Source: Pseudomonas viridiflava (GTDB taxonomy: Bacteria > Pseudomonadota > Gammaproteobacteria > Pseudomonadales > Pseudomonadaceae). From it: a stretch of DNA of 64,000 bases. Location of the stretch: positions 1 to 64,000 of the forward strand of contig NZ_UUON01000032.1 in assembly GCF_900590885.1 (NCBI RefSeq). Reading direction: 5' to 3'. The first letter of the stretch is position 1; each line of letters opens with the position of its first letter. The translations under genes and the position numbers were made by a program. The notes below the pieces were generated by a model. It searched no databases, was not told the DNA's origin, and saw nothing but the letters and a program-made list of their open reading frames with translations. Shown here one piece after another: positions 25,801 to 34,350 of this stretch.

Positions 25801-27917
25801 TCGAACCACGCCGAGGACGGGTCCTCGGGCAGCGGCGTGCCGGTGCGCAAGGTGCCGGCAGCCGACTTGGCCGTGTGGTAAGCCTCGTGGCGCTTGAGGC
25901 TGGCCTCCAGCAGGGGCGGCGGCGGGCGGTTGTGCACGTACACGCCGCGCAACTGGTCTTCGTCGGTGCCACTGATGTCGCGCACCTGTTGTAACTCGGC
26001 GTCGCTGAAGGGCTTGGTGCGCGGCCCGAGGCGCCGCATCAGGGTGTGGCTGTCCCACAGGCGCGGCTGTTCGGCTTCATGCACGAAGGCGCCGTGGCCG
26101 TTAAACATGACGGTGGGGTGGTAGGCGTCTGCACGCGTGGGGTGCTGGATTCGGTGCGTGTCATCGAGGCTCGCGCGTACTTCGACGTGCTGGTCGGCCA
26201 GCGCCAGGACCCGCTTGCCCTGGTGCTCGTGCAGGCCGAGGGCGTCGGGTTGTGCATCTGCTGGCAGTTCCAGGTTTTTCAAGGCGTAGGGGGTAAGGTC
26301 CGGGTTCCACAAGCGCGTGCGGCCATCGCTCATCTGCACCGGCTTGAGTCCCTCGACAAAGGGCGAGAGTTTCAGCCGTGCGGTCTTTCCGAGCGCACCC
26401 GCCGCGCCAAACAGGGCCAATTGCAGGGTGCTGTCGACCACGCCGATAAGGTGCTCGGTCGCCTCCAGCCGCTGGCCTTCGGCCCAGTCGACAATGCCCT
26501 CGAACACCTCATCGGCCAGTTGGTAGGCGCTGTAGGCCAGCACCAGTTCACCCAGCAGCGGCACAAACGGCGTGGCCACCAGCAGGGCGGCGTTGAGGAT
26601 GTCGCTGAGGATTTTTTCCAGGTTGTCCCACCAGGCCCAGCGTGCATGCCGGTCGGCGAGGGCGGTGGACACCGCAATCTCCCGGGCGTCATTGAGAAGC
26701 TTGTTGAGGGTAATGCGGAACTGGTAATGCCACAGGTCGTTTTCGGCGCTGTTGCCGGAGCGGTTTTGATAGTCGTCCTCGATGGGCAGCAGGCGAAATT
26801 GCAGGTTGGGCTGGGTCACCGGGGTGTCTTTCCAGGTGGGGCCGGGGTCGGTCGGGGCTTTCTGATGCCAGCGTACTTTGCTCAGGCGCGCGTTGAGGTT
26901 GGCGAAGAAGTAGCCGCGTTCGCTGTGGGCGACAAACTGGCTGAAAAACCGTTGGTACTGGTCACGGTCGCGCAGTTGCCGGGTGAGTTCCTGGATAAAG
27001 GCAATCGGCGAAGGGTATTCCTTGAGCGGGTGCTCGGGGTCCTGGGGCACATAAGCCAGCAGCCGGCCGAGGGGCATGGCCGAATCGGGGGATGAGGAGA
27101 ACAAGATAATGCCGCTCAGGGCCGTGTTCATCAGGCGCAGGGTGTAGGCGCCGAGAGGGCGTCCGTCCAGGCGTACATCCGCGCTGCCTTCCACCTGTTG
27201 CAGCACGGCCTTGTGCGCGTCCGCCTGCACATCGCCGTGCAACAGCGCGATATGGGCGGCGACCGTCATAGCGCTTTTCTGACTGCGCAGGGTGTTGTCG
27301 CGCAGGCTGCGGGCCTGGGCCGCGTTGTTGAAGCCCAGTGCATCCTTGAGCTGCGCCTGGTAGCGCGCACCGATGTCCAGGTTGCGGCAGAGGGTTTTGA
27401 AGGTGTCGGCTGTCAGCAGGGCGTGGGTGGTGCGATGGCGCAGGTGCAGGATGTCGCGCTGGCCGCGCGCGTCTGCGGCCGAGAGGAAAGCGTGATCGAC
27501 AAAACTGTCGCTGGCGGCGAAGTTGTGCAGCGCGGCGTCCAGCAACGACACGGTGCGGCTGACCACCGCATCGCTGCTGTCGTACACCCACCAGGCCAGT
27601 TCGGCCTTGGTGTACAGGCGCAGGAAGGTGTTGCGCACATCCACTTCGCCGTAATGGGCCAGGGCGCTTTTCAGCAAGGGTTCGGCGAAGGCTTGCACGT
27701 CGTTGAGGTCACGGAATGCCTGGTCGAGGGTGTTCTGGTTGGACCAGTGTTCGGCGATGGCGGTCTTGAGTTTTGGCGTCGGGGCAATGCTGCGCAGGCG
27801 CATGGTTTGCAGGGCGCGCACGCGCTCAAGTGAGGTATTTTTGATCCACGCCGGCAGGGCGGTCTGGATCTGTGAATAGTGGGCGCCTTGAAACTCGGCG
27901 GTAGGTGAATCGGACAT
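22815..27917 (-). CDS. Dermonecrotic-toxin-like protein with LRRs and NEL-type E3 ubiquitin ligase domain
   Basis: This 1700-residue protein has three parts. The first ~1100 residues are a dermonecrotic-toxin/DUF6543-like region, including a hydrophobic pair near 440-515 (LLVATPFVPLLGELVLAY). Leucine-rich repeats follow (~1140-1300; LRSLDLGYNDL, LRYLNLRDNHI, LENLQLQNNPL). A C-terminal NEL domain carries the motif LCADGG with the likely catalytic Cys1433. NEL enzymes of IpaH/SspH type form a ubiquitin thioester on this cysteine and act inside eukaryotic cells. No signal peptide or secretion genes are visible here. The start at 27917 (MSDSPTAEF) is preferred; 27962 adds 15 residues. No immunity or chaperone gene is evident. 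Confidence 0.85.
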   Translation of the reverse strand: MSDSPTAEFQGAHYSQIQTALPAWIKNTSLERVRALQTMRLRSIAPTPKLKTAIAEHWSNQNTLDQAFRDLNDVQAFAEPLLKSALAHYGEVDVRNTFLRLYTKAELAWWVYDSSDAVVSRTVSLLDAALHNFAASDSFVDHAFLSAADARGQRDILHLRHRTTHALLTADTFKTLCRNLDIGARYQAQLKDALGFNNAAQARSLRDNTLRSQKSAMTVAAHIALLHGDVQADAHKAVLQQVEGSADVRLDGRPLGAYTLRLMNTALSGIILFSSSPDSAMPLGRLLAYVPQDPEHPLKEYPSPIAFIQELTRQLRDRDQYQRFFSQFVAHSERGYFFANLNARLSKVRWHQKAPTDPGPTWKDTPVTQPNLQFRLLPIEDDYQNRSGNSAENDLWHYQFRITLNKLLNDAREIAVSTALADRHARWAWWDNLEKILSDILNAALLVATPFVPLLGELVLAYSAYQLADEVFEGIVDWAEGQRLEATEHLIGVVDSTLQLALFGAAGALGKTARLKLSPFVEGLKPVQMSDGRTRLWNPDLTPYALKNLELPADAQPDALGLHEHQGKRVLALADQHVEVRASLDDTHRIQHPTRADAYHPTVMFNGHGAFVHEAEQPRLWDSHTLMRRLGPRTKPFSDAELQQVRDISGTDEDQLRGVYVHNRPPPPLLEASLKRHEAYHTAKSAAGTLRTGTPLPEDPSSAWFEQTVTELPGWPDTSALQVFIRADLSGDSRTYSKPGASPTATLKISLGDVMSGRLPDRVLGFLDEDAIRSLLGREVPRAERVQALRDQLADYVHTQIDDIAQYVHQINQQSGDPQIRLLQRQVPGLDPALAQAVLGSASRTERQALSEERLPLRLRNQAEEVNFTQQANQAYAGFYPDWPLSVDTERLAINTLKLHSDAFGDVHLQVRELTPDGPLRCEAGPADAAVTRILVRKNSLGYELFDQTHQRLHGLQSFYESLLHAVKVPGHTPGQGAALKRWLMAKLESLGERRRVLAQQPIRTTADTQTSRLLQGPGASRPGCLPQAPEATHHRQTLELLFPWMNEDRLQHYIESIGPRQMRTVVNRLTLEKAHLQTTLEHWKRSANGHAKNSRAYRQERASRHHVADVLYRCWEDRMTVHSDPWGNAQGGAELDLRGILLPDTLPELTAGFEHVTSLTIAENRFGAVHEHFLKAFPALRSLDLGYNDLPWVPEAVGDMRKLRYLNLRDNHIQMNGQGLQRLANLRRLENLQLQNNPLGATPDISRMPDLRDLLLNQTQITTWPTGVFAQPRNRQFVLDLRGNPIEQVPEFAPGTPQAQIIARTRLDRSALSLDQRERYEGYRLAAGLDPNRTYDPKGDSAYWLHAMDSQLQEHRKALWNALEQEHGSQGLFEVLKSLEREESVQTQEDRLRLTANRQELTQRVWQLILAASVDGELRERLFKMSSFPGLCADGGAQIFNEMGVEVLASEAQRYSFTDEERAGRLVTLARGRARMKLLAEVIQEDVARRLRPTAEGGLGQRLRSDVRDGEPGPVDEVEIYLAYQTSLATRLDLPWLSDHMLYRLTADVPPERIEEAFQSVMDMAEGDGLVNQMLLEHYWEQYLRERHDSVYRDNEQRTGEQFAKIDELQQLQAEWARSQGLEPAQKETLRQSLKRLVDELEVPESVVFSGNEMTDDFYNRLLNDLGYREKEWMRHLTREALAKASGLSNRQLVETSHL

Positions 27918-28055
27918 GGAATAGACCTGAATAGCGCATGAGTAACGGTCCAGTCTATGCACGCGGCGGGGGCCGGTTAAGTTTGAATAGTGGGTCGGAC
28001 AAGCCGCTTTTTCAGCAAGTAAATGCGTGGATAAAGCGCATAACTGCCACCCGTT

Positions 28056-31000
28056 TCAGCGTGCGGAAGTGGTTGCAGGAAGCTGGCACAAGGTGCCGCT
28101 GCCGGGTTGCAGATACGGCGTAAGAATCGGCGCCATGCCCTTGAGCACCTGCACCGGCAACGCCGACGTAAACCTGAAACCCTGGGCCGAAGCCCCGGGC
28201 ACAAACGCGGTGAGTGTGCCGAAGTGATGTTCGCCGATATAGAACACAAAGGTTGCGGTGCGGTTGATCGCCTTGGAGCTGAGCACCCGCCCGCCGGCAC
28301 CGATGGCTTCGATGCGGTTGTCGCCGGTGCCGGTCTTGCCGCCCATGGCCAGCGGCGTGCCGTCGGCCAGTTTGAAACTGCCGGACACCCGCCGCGCGGT
28401 GCCGGCATCCACCACCTGAGACAGCGCCTCACGCAAGGCGGTCGCCACCTCGGACGGCATCACCCGCTTGCCGCGCTCAGGGTCGTTGATCAAGCGGGTT
28501 TCGTAGGGCGTGTCGGCGGCAAAGCGCAGGCTGTCGATACGCAGCGTGGGCTGGCGCACGCCGTCGTTGAGGATGATTCCCACCAGTTCCGCCAGGGCGG
28601 CAGGGCGGTCGCCGGAGCTGCCGATGGCGGTGGCCAGGGACGGTACGAGGTGGTCGAACGGGTAGCCGACTTGCTTCCAGCGCTGGTGAATATCCAGGAA
28701 CGCCTCGATCTCCAGCATGGTGCGGATGCGGCTGTCACGGGCGCGTTGATGCCGGCTCTTGAACAGCCAGCTGTAGACCTCCTGGCGTTCGTGTTCGCTG
28801 GCGGCCGTGGCCTCGGTGAACGTGGCTTTGGGGTGGTTGAGCAGGTAACCCATCAGCCACAGGTCCAGCGGGTGGACCTTGGCGATATAGCCTTGGTCGG
28901 GCAAGTCGTAAGCGCCGGGGCCGTAGTTCTGGTAAAGCTTGGCCAGGCGTTCGTCGGTGAGTTTCTCGCTGCTTTTTACGCTGCTCATGTGCGCGCGCAC
29001 GAAGCTGTTGAAACTCGCCTGGCTGGCGTTGGGCAGCAGGTAGCGGTGCACGGCGGCCAGGCGCTGGGCGGTGGGGCGCATGCCATCAAGGAAGGTGTCG
29101 AGCCGTGCCTGGGTGTCTTTGTTACGGTACTTTTTCCAGAACTTGAGCAGGAAGGTGGTGCCTTCGCGGTCGGCAAATTTGGCCAGGTATTCCTGGCGGC
29201 GCGGGTCGCTGTCGTCCTTGAGCAATTGCGCGCTGTTGTTGGGCGCCTGGTAGGTGCTGTAGCGCACCAGGTCGCGCATCAGGCGAATGAACGGCAGGTT
29301 GATCGATTCGCGCAGGGCCTCACGCAGGGTCGGGTTGCGGCCGTTGTCTTCATTGCGAAAGTTATGGAAGCGATGAAGGCCGCCGCCGGTAAAGAAGCTT
29401 TCGCCGGGGCTGGCGGAGTATTGCCGGTTGAGCGCCGCGTCGAGCATCGCCGGTAGGCTGCGGTCGGTGTTTTGCAGCAGGTAGTCGAGGGCCCAGCGGG
29501 TCAGGCGGTCCTGGTCGTCGACCTGGATTTTTTTCAATTCGGCAGTGGTTTGCGCGCCGTAGCGGTCGTGCAGTTCGCTGATGATTTGCAGGTAGGTGGT
29601 GAGCACCCGCAGCTTGGCAGTGGAGCCCAGCTCCAGTTTGCTGCCTTCGTTGATGTCGAAGGGCTGGTCGGTGCTGTCGGTTTGCACGCGTACGCGGGCG
29701 CCGTCGGCGGTCATCTCGTAGAGGGTAAAGCTGTAGCGCACCTGGGCGGTGCTGGCGGGGGTCAACAGGCGCTCGCCGAGCAGGCCGATCTGCGCGGCGA
29801 AGGCGGGGTCGGCCAGGTGCTTGAGGTAGGCGGAGGCCTGGGCTTGCAGGTCGCTTTGCAAGGTGCTGGTGGCGGCCAGGTCGAGGCGGTCGAGGTCGTA
29901 CAGCGGCCGGTTGAGCAGGGCGGCGAGACGGCTGCGGGCGGCGCTGATGCCCTTGTTGGTTTCGATCGGCTGCAGCGTCGGTTGCTGTTGCCAGTCGCGG
30001 TAGGTGACTTGGCTGGCCAGTGCTGCCTTGGCCAGCGCCGGGTCGATCACGGCGTTTTGTGCGAGCAGGCGGATATGGCTGTCGGTGAGGCTGGCCAGTT
30101 CGGCGTGGCCCTTGGACAAATAGTGCGACGGCCGACGCTGAGCGATCATCAGCGACAACACCTCACGCAGGGCCAGGCCGCGGTGCGCCAGCTGGGCCGG
30201 GTCGGTGCCGGCGAGCAGGGCGTTGGTGTGGTAGAAGTCGGCGCCGTACCACACGCGCAACCCCTCGGCCATGCCGTGCACTTCACCGTGGCCGGGCACC
30301 GCCGACAGCGGCACGCTGTTGAGGTAATCGCGCACGATGGCCTGGCGGGCCTGGAGGGTGTCCGGCCCGTGTTGATAAGCGCGCACGCTGGCGGACAGCA
30401 TCTGGCGGATTTTTTCGCCGCCGGACAGGGTCAGGCCATCGGGCGAGTGGCGGTATTTTTCCAGCTGCGTGGCGAGGGTGCTGCCGCCGGCGCTCTGGCC
30501 GGGCAAGTGCAGCAGCTTGGCCACCTGCGACCACGCGGCTTTGGCAAAGCGCGGCCAATCCACTGCCGGGTTGAGTTGCGGTTGCCTGGGGTCGAGCAGG
30601 TCGCGGTCTTCGATAAACAGCAGGCTGTTTACCACCACCGGCGGGATCGCCGCGAAGCTGGGGTAGAACTGCTGGGGGTAGCTGAACTGGTACAGCGGCG
30701 TGGCGCGGCAATCGGTGATGCTCAGCCCGGCCTGGATTTTTTCCGGGTAGGGCACGAACAGGCCGTGGTCGGTGTAATCCATCAGCGCCTGGGAAAAACG
30801 CACTTGGCTGTGTATCAAGTAATCGCGCTTGAGCAAGCGTGGCAGGAACGTGTTCAGGTCGCTGTAGCCCAGGCGTTTGTCGAAGGGCCCGGCACCGGGG
30901 TAGGCCATGGCATCGCTGGCGCCGGGCTGCAGGCTGTACGACAGGTCGGCGGCCCAGCGGCTGAAAAGCCGGGCTTGCCAGGCGGAAGTCAACACCTCGC

Positions 31001-31172
31001 GGTGGGCGGCAAAGGCCAGGGCAATCAGCCCGAGCACCAGCACCAGCGCGGTCAACCGCCACCACGGCCGTCGCGGGCGTTGTGGCAAAGGCGGTTCATC
31101 CGGGCTGTCAGTGGGGACTGCAACCTTGGTCGACGCGTTTTGCCATAGAGCACCCATAGTCGATTGATCCAT
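28056..31172 (-). CDS. Divergent class A penicillin-binding protein (transglycosylase/transpeptidase)
   Basis: This 1038-residue inner-membrane protein has one N-terminal helix (~40-58). It has a GT51 glycosyltransferase domain with divergent motifs (LLFIEDRDLL for the catalytic Glu region, AGGSTLATQLEK). Its penicillin-binding transpeptidase domain has SxxK at S517-T-A-K520, SxN in RESINLP and K946-T-G. It polymerises and crosslinks peptidoglycan. It is longer than PBP1a/1b, and the GT51 'EDxxFxxHxG' motif is not fully kept, so transglycosylase activity is less certain than transpeptidase activity. Confidence 0.88.
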   Translation of the reverse strand: MDQSTMGALWQNASTKVAVPTDSPDEPPLPQRPRRPWWRLTALVLVLGLIALAFAAHREVLTSAWQARLFSRWAADLSYSLQPGASDAMAYPGAGPFDKRLGYSDLNTFLPRLLKRDYLIHSQVRFSQALMDYTDHGLFVPYPEKIQAGLSITDCRATPLYQFSYPQQFYPSFAAIPPVVVNSLLFIEDRDLLDPRQPQLNPAVDWPRFAKAAWSQVAKLLHLPGQSAGGSTLATQLEKYRHSPDGLTLSGGEKIRQMLSASVRAYQHGPDTLQARQAIVRDYLNSVPLSAVPGHGEVHGMAEGLRVWYGADFYHTNALLAGTDPAQLAHRGLALREVLSLMIAQRRPSHYLSKGHAELASLTDSHIRLLAQNAVIDPALAKAALASQVTYRDWQQQPTLQPIETNKGISAARSRLAALLNRPLYDLDRLDLAATSTLQSDLQAQASAYLKHLADPAFAAQIGLLGERLLTPASTAQVRYSFTLYEMTADGARVRVQTDSTDQPFDINEGSKLELGSTAKLRVLTTYLQIISELHDRYGAQTTAELKKIQVDDQDRLTRWALDYLLQNTDRSLPAMLDAALNRQYSASPGESFFTGGGLHRFHNFRNEDNGRNPTLREALRESINLPFIRLMRDLVRYSTYQAPNNSAQLLKDDSDPRRQEYLAKFADREGTTFLLKFWKKYRNKDTQARLDTFLDGMRPTAQRLAAVHRYLLPNASQASFNSFVRAHMSSVKSSEKLTDERLAKLYQNYGPGAYDLPDQGYIAKVHPLDLWLMGYLLNHPKATFTEATAASEHERQEVYSWLFKSRHQRARDSRIRTMLEIEAFLDIHQRWKQVGYPFDHLVPSLATAIGSSGDRPAALAELVGIILNDGVRQPTLRIDSLRFAADTPYETRLINDPERGKRVMPSEVATALREALSQVVDAGTARRVSGSFKLADGTPLAMGGKTGTGDNRIEAIGAGGRVLSSKAINRTATFVFYIGEHHFGTLTAFVPGASAQGFRFTSALPVQVLKGMAPILTPYLQPGSGTLCQLPATTSAR

Positions 31173-31233
31173 TCACGCAGATTGATCGGACTTGGTTGAA
31201 GCTTAGACGGTGGTGGCGCGGTGTGAGTCGAAA

Positions 31234-31260
31234 TGTGGGAGGGGCAAGCCCCCTCCCACA
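31234..31260. repeat. REP-type palindrome (copy 3)
   Basis: TGTGGGAGGGGC and GCCCCCTCCCACA arms around AA, in the gap between the penicillin-binding protein and the permease. The rest of 31173-31517 holds the hairpin at 31436 and presumably the permease promoter. Confidence 0.75.
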
Positions 31261-31435
31261 TTTAGTCCCCGAGGCCCTTGTCGTGCGATACTCGCCGGCC
31301 CCCAGTGCCCTGATAAATGCGTAAAAACAGGTGGTGCTTTCTCGCAGAAAGCGAATTTAACCCGATTTATCGCTGAATTTTGTCACTTATAGAGTGAAAG
31401 CCCCCTCGTTCGGGTTTTTATACTGCACGCCCGCT

Positions 31436-31480
31436 GATCCCGCAGGACGGGCCTGTCCACGAAACAGGCCCGGCGGGATC
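31436..31480 (+). promoter_or_regulatory. Two-stage hairpin in the permease leader
   Basis: An outer 8 bp stem (GATCCCGC / GCGGGATC) encloses an inner stem (GGGCCTGT / ACAGGCCC) with a seven-base loop. No T-run follows, so it is more likely a leader regulatory structure than a terminator. It ends 38 bases before the permease start. Confidence 0.5.
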
Positions 31481-31517
31481 GGTGGTTCATCCAATAACAA
31501 GACGAGGTTGTACCCCT

Positions 31518-32936
31518 ATGCCAGTTGGCAACCCACTGCCCCATGGCGAGACCGCTTCCGGCGGCCCGCTCAAACGCGAACTCGGCGAACGGCATATTCG
31601 CCTGATGGCCCTTGGCGCCTGTATCGGTGTCGGCCTGTTCCTGGGCTCGGCCAAGGCCATTGAAATGGCCGGCCCGGCGATCATGCTGTCGTACATCATC
31701 GGTGGCCTGGCGATCCTGGTGATCATGCGCGCCCTCGGTGAAATGGCCGTGCACAACCCGGTCGCCGGTTCGTTCAGTCGTTATGCCCAGGATTACCTGG
31801 GCCCGTTGGCGGGCTTTCTCACCGGCTGGAATTACTGGTTCCTGTGGCTGGTAACCTGCGTCGCAGAGATCACCGCCGTGGCGGTGTACATGGGCGTGTG
31901 GTTCCCCGACACGCCGCGCTGGATCTGGGCCCTGGCGGCACTGATCAGCATGGGCACCATCAACCTCATCGCGGTCAAGGCCTTCGGTGAATTCGAGTTC
32001 TGGTTCGCGCTGATCAAGATCGTCACCATCATTGCCATGGTGATCGGCGGCGTCGGCATCATTGCATTTGGCTTCGGCAATGACGGCGTGGCGTTGGGCA
32101 TTTCCAACCTGTGGGCCCACGGCGGCTTTATGCCCAACGGCGTGCAGGGCGTGTTGATGTCCCTGCAAATGGTGATGTTCGCCTACCTGGGCGTGGAGAT
32201 GATCGGCCTCACCGCCGGTGAAGCGAAAAACCCGCAGAAGACCATCCCGAGTGCCATCGGCTCGGTGTTCTGGCGCATCCTGCTGTTCTACGTGGGCGCG
32301 TTGTTCGTGATCCTGTCGATCTACCCGTGGAATGAAATCGGCACCCAGGGCAGCCCGTTCGTGATGACCTTCGAGCGCCTGGGCATCAAGACCGCCGCCG
32401 GTATCATCAACTTCGTGGTGATCACCGCCGCGCTGTCGTCGTGCAACGGCGGCATCTTCAGCACCGGGCGCATGCTCTACAGCCTGGCGCAGAACGGCCA
32501 GGCCCCGGCCACGTTCGGCACTACCTCCAGCAATGGAGTGCCGCGCAAGGCGCTGCTGCTGTCGATTTTTGCGCTGCTGCTGGGCGTGTTGCTCAACTAT
32601 CTGGTGCCGGAAAAAGTCTTCGTCTGGGTGACCTCGATTGCCACCTTCGGCGCGATCTGGACCTGGGTGATGATCCTGCTGGCCCAGCTCAAGTTCCGCA
32701 AGAGTCTGAGCCCGACCGAGCAAAAAGCCCTCAAGTACCGCATGTGGCTGTACCCGGTCAGCTCGTACCTGGCGCTGGCGTTCCTGGTGCTGGTGGTGGG
32801 CCTGATGGCGTACTTCCCCGACACCCGCATCGCGCTGTACGTGGGCCCGGTGTTCCTGGTGCTGCTGACGGTGTTGTTCTACGTGTTCAAGCTGCAACCG
32901 ACCAACGCCGCGACGGCACCGGCGCAGTCCGCCTGA
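31518..32936 (+). CDS. APC-family amino acid permease, ProY/AroP-like
   Basis: This 472-residue inner-membrane permease has twelve predicted helices and the amino-acid permease signature: RHIRLMALGACIGVGLFLGS in helix 1, AGEAKNPQKTIPSAI, and GGIFSTGRMLYSLA. The sequence follows the ProY branch closely (FVMTFERLGIKTAAGIINFVV), so a proton-coupled proline, histidine or aromatic amino acid importer is likely; the substrate cannot be fixed from sequence. The start at 31518 is chosen over 31482 because it begins shortly before the conserved cytosolic stretch and follows GAGG. Confidence 0.88.
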   Translation: MPVGNPLPHGETASGGPLKRELGERHIRLMALGACIGVGLFLGSAKAIEMAGPAIMLSYIIGGLAILVIMRALGEMAVHNPVAGSFSRYAQDYLGPLAGFLTGWNYWFLWLVTCVAEITAVAVYMGVWFPDTPRWIWALAALISMGTINLIAVKAFGEFEFWFALIKIVTIIAMVIGGVGIIAFGFGNDGVALGISNLWAHGGFMPNGVQGVLMSLQMVMFAYLGVEMIGLTAGEAKNPQKTIPSAIGSVFWRILLFYVGALFVILSIYPWNEIGTQGSPFVMTFERLGIKTAAGIINFVVITAALSSCNGGIFSTGRMLYSLAQNGQAPATFGTTSSNGVPRKALLLSIFALLLGVLLNYLVPEKVFVWVTSIATFGAIWTWVMILLAQLKFRKSLSPTEQKALKYRMWLYPVSSYLALAFLVLVVGLMAYFPDTRIALYVGPVFLVLLTVLFYVFKLQPTNAATAPAQSA

Positions 32937-32942
32937 TGCCCG

Positions 32943-32972
32943 GGATGGCCCGCCGCATGCAGCGGGCCATCC
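32943..32972. terminator. Convergent hairpin between permease and opgC-like genes
   Basis: GGATGGCCCGC and GCGGGCCATCC form an 11 bp stem with an eight-base loop, between two convergent stop codons. There is no T-run, so termination efficiency is uncertain. Confidence 0.55.
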
Positions 32973-32975
32973 ACC

Positions 32976-34106
32976 CTAGCGGGCCTGCGCGGCCTGCTGG
33001 AGGGATTGGTCCAGGCGCTTGTTGAATTCCAGCCACACCGCCAGCATCACCATCAACGCAGCGCCGACCATGGCGGTCAGCAGTTGCATCAGCACCGCAT
33101 CGCCGGCCATGGCGTTGACCATGTCGGCCAGGGGCGCGAGCACCACGCCCAGGCAAAACACTTCCAATGAATAACGGCCCATGCGGCAGGTGTGTTGCGC
33201 CAGCCAGTTTTCGGTCCAGCCGCGCCCGGGCAACAGCTTGGCGGTGACGTAGGCGAGGGCGAGGAAGTGCAGCAGGCGCAGCGGCGACAGGTCGGTTTTG
33301 CTGATGGGGTAAAGCAGGTCGCTGAGCGCACTCGGCATCAGCGCGTCGTGCACCTCGGGCCAGCGCCACGACAGGGTCAATATGCCCGCCAGCACGGTGT
33401 ACAGCGCCGCCGCCATGAACAACGGCTGGCGCACCAGCGGGCGGGTTTCGGCGGGGCGCTCGCGCCCGGCATGCAGCGCGGCCGCGCCACCGAGCACAAA
33501 CAGGAACTGCCAGGTCACCGGGTTGAAGTACCACACGCCATCGGCAATCGCGCGCAGGTTCCAGCCCATCCAGGGTGCCAGGAAATACACCGTGGCCGAC
33601 AGGGCCACCACCGCCCACGTCTTGCGCAGCATCAGTGGCAACACCAGCGGCAAGCCCGCGAGCAGCACGATATACAGCGGCAACGGGTCCATCAGGTTGG
33701 GTTTGAAGCGCAGCAGCAGCTCATCGGTGAGGGCCTGCTGCGGGTGGGTGACGAAGTGCGTCAGGCCCATCTCTTCAACCAGGTCGCGGGTTTCCACATG
33801 GCTGTTGGCGAAGAACACAATGCCCATCAGCAGCGCCAGCAGGAAGATATGCACCACGTACAACACCCAGGCACGGCGCAGGATTTTCAGCGAGGCAATC
33901 CAGTAGCCGTCGCGTTGCAGGATCTTGCCGTAGGCCAGCACGGCGGCGTAACCGGCGAGGAACACAAACACCTCCGCCGCATCGCTGAAACCGATGTTGC
34001 GCAGGGTGATCTGGCCGAGGGGATTGTGGGGGACGTGATCCCAGAAAATGAAGATCAACGCCAGGCCCCGAAAAAAATCGATGCGCGGGTCGCGTCCGTT
34101 CAACAT
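32976..34106 (-). CDS. OpgC-domain membrane acyltransferase
   Basis: This 376-residue polytopic protein begins with the OpgC motif RDPRIDFFRGLALIFIFWDH, then about ten membrane helices. The OpgC family transfers succinyl or other acyl groups to periplasmic glucans. Conserved His24 in the DH motif and Arg/Asp near the N-terminus fit acyltransferase-3-like catalysis. No opgGH genes lie nearby, so the substrate may be a different glucan. It is followed upstream by an unassigned 240-base gap. Confidence 0.83.
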   Translation of the reverse strand: MLNGRDPRIDFFRGLALIFIFWDHVPHNPLGQITLRNIGFSDAAEVFVFLAGYAAVLAYGKILQRDGYWIASLKILRRAWVLYVVHIFLLALLMGIVFFANSHVETRDLVEEMGLTHFVTHPQQALTDELLLRFKPNLMDPLPLYIVLLAGLPLVLPLMLRKTWAVVALSATVYFLAPWMGWNLRAIADGVWYFNPVTWQFLFVLGGAAALHAGRERPAETRPLVRQPLFMAAALYTVLAGILTLSWRWPEVHDALMPSALSDLLYPISKTDLSPLRLLHFLALAYVTAKLLPGRGWTENWLAQHTCRMGRYSLEVFCLGVVLAPLADMVNAMAGDAVLMQLLTAMVGAALMVMLAVWLEFNKRLDQSLQQAAQAR

Positions 34107-34274
34107 GGCAGCGGGCTCTTGAACAAAAGGTTTAGTAGTGACAGGCGAACGCGCGGGTTGTCGTGCGCCGCACGTCGGGCGGGCGCAGGGTGGCGGTATT
34201 TGGGGGCAATTGCAAAGGTTGGGTATTACTGAATGTCTCTAGATCGCCTGCTGATCGAACGTTGTTCCATTAAT

Positions 34275-34313
34275 GGCATGCGGAAGCATTAAGCATCGAC
34301 ATGCCGTTTTTTG
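34275..34313 (+). terminator. Orphan terminator-like hairpin on the + strand
   Basis: GGCATG at 34275-34280 pairs with CATGCC at 34300-34305 and is followed by GTTTTTT. Neither neighbouring gene runs in this direction, so the hairpin ends no annotated transcript. It may close a small RNA in the otherwise empty gap 34107-34350, or be fortuitous. Confidence 0.35.
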
Positions 34314-34350
34314 GGGGCCGTTTTAGAACGCGTCCATCAGCAACGTCCTT

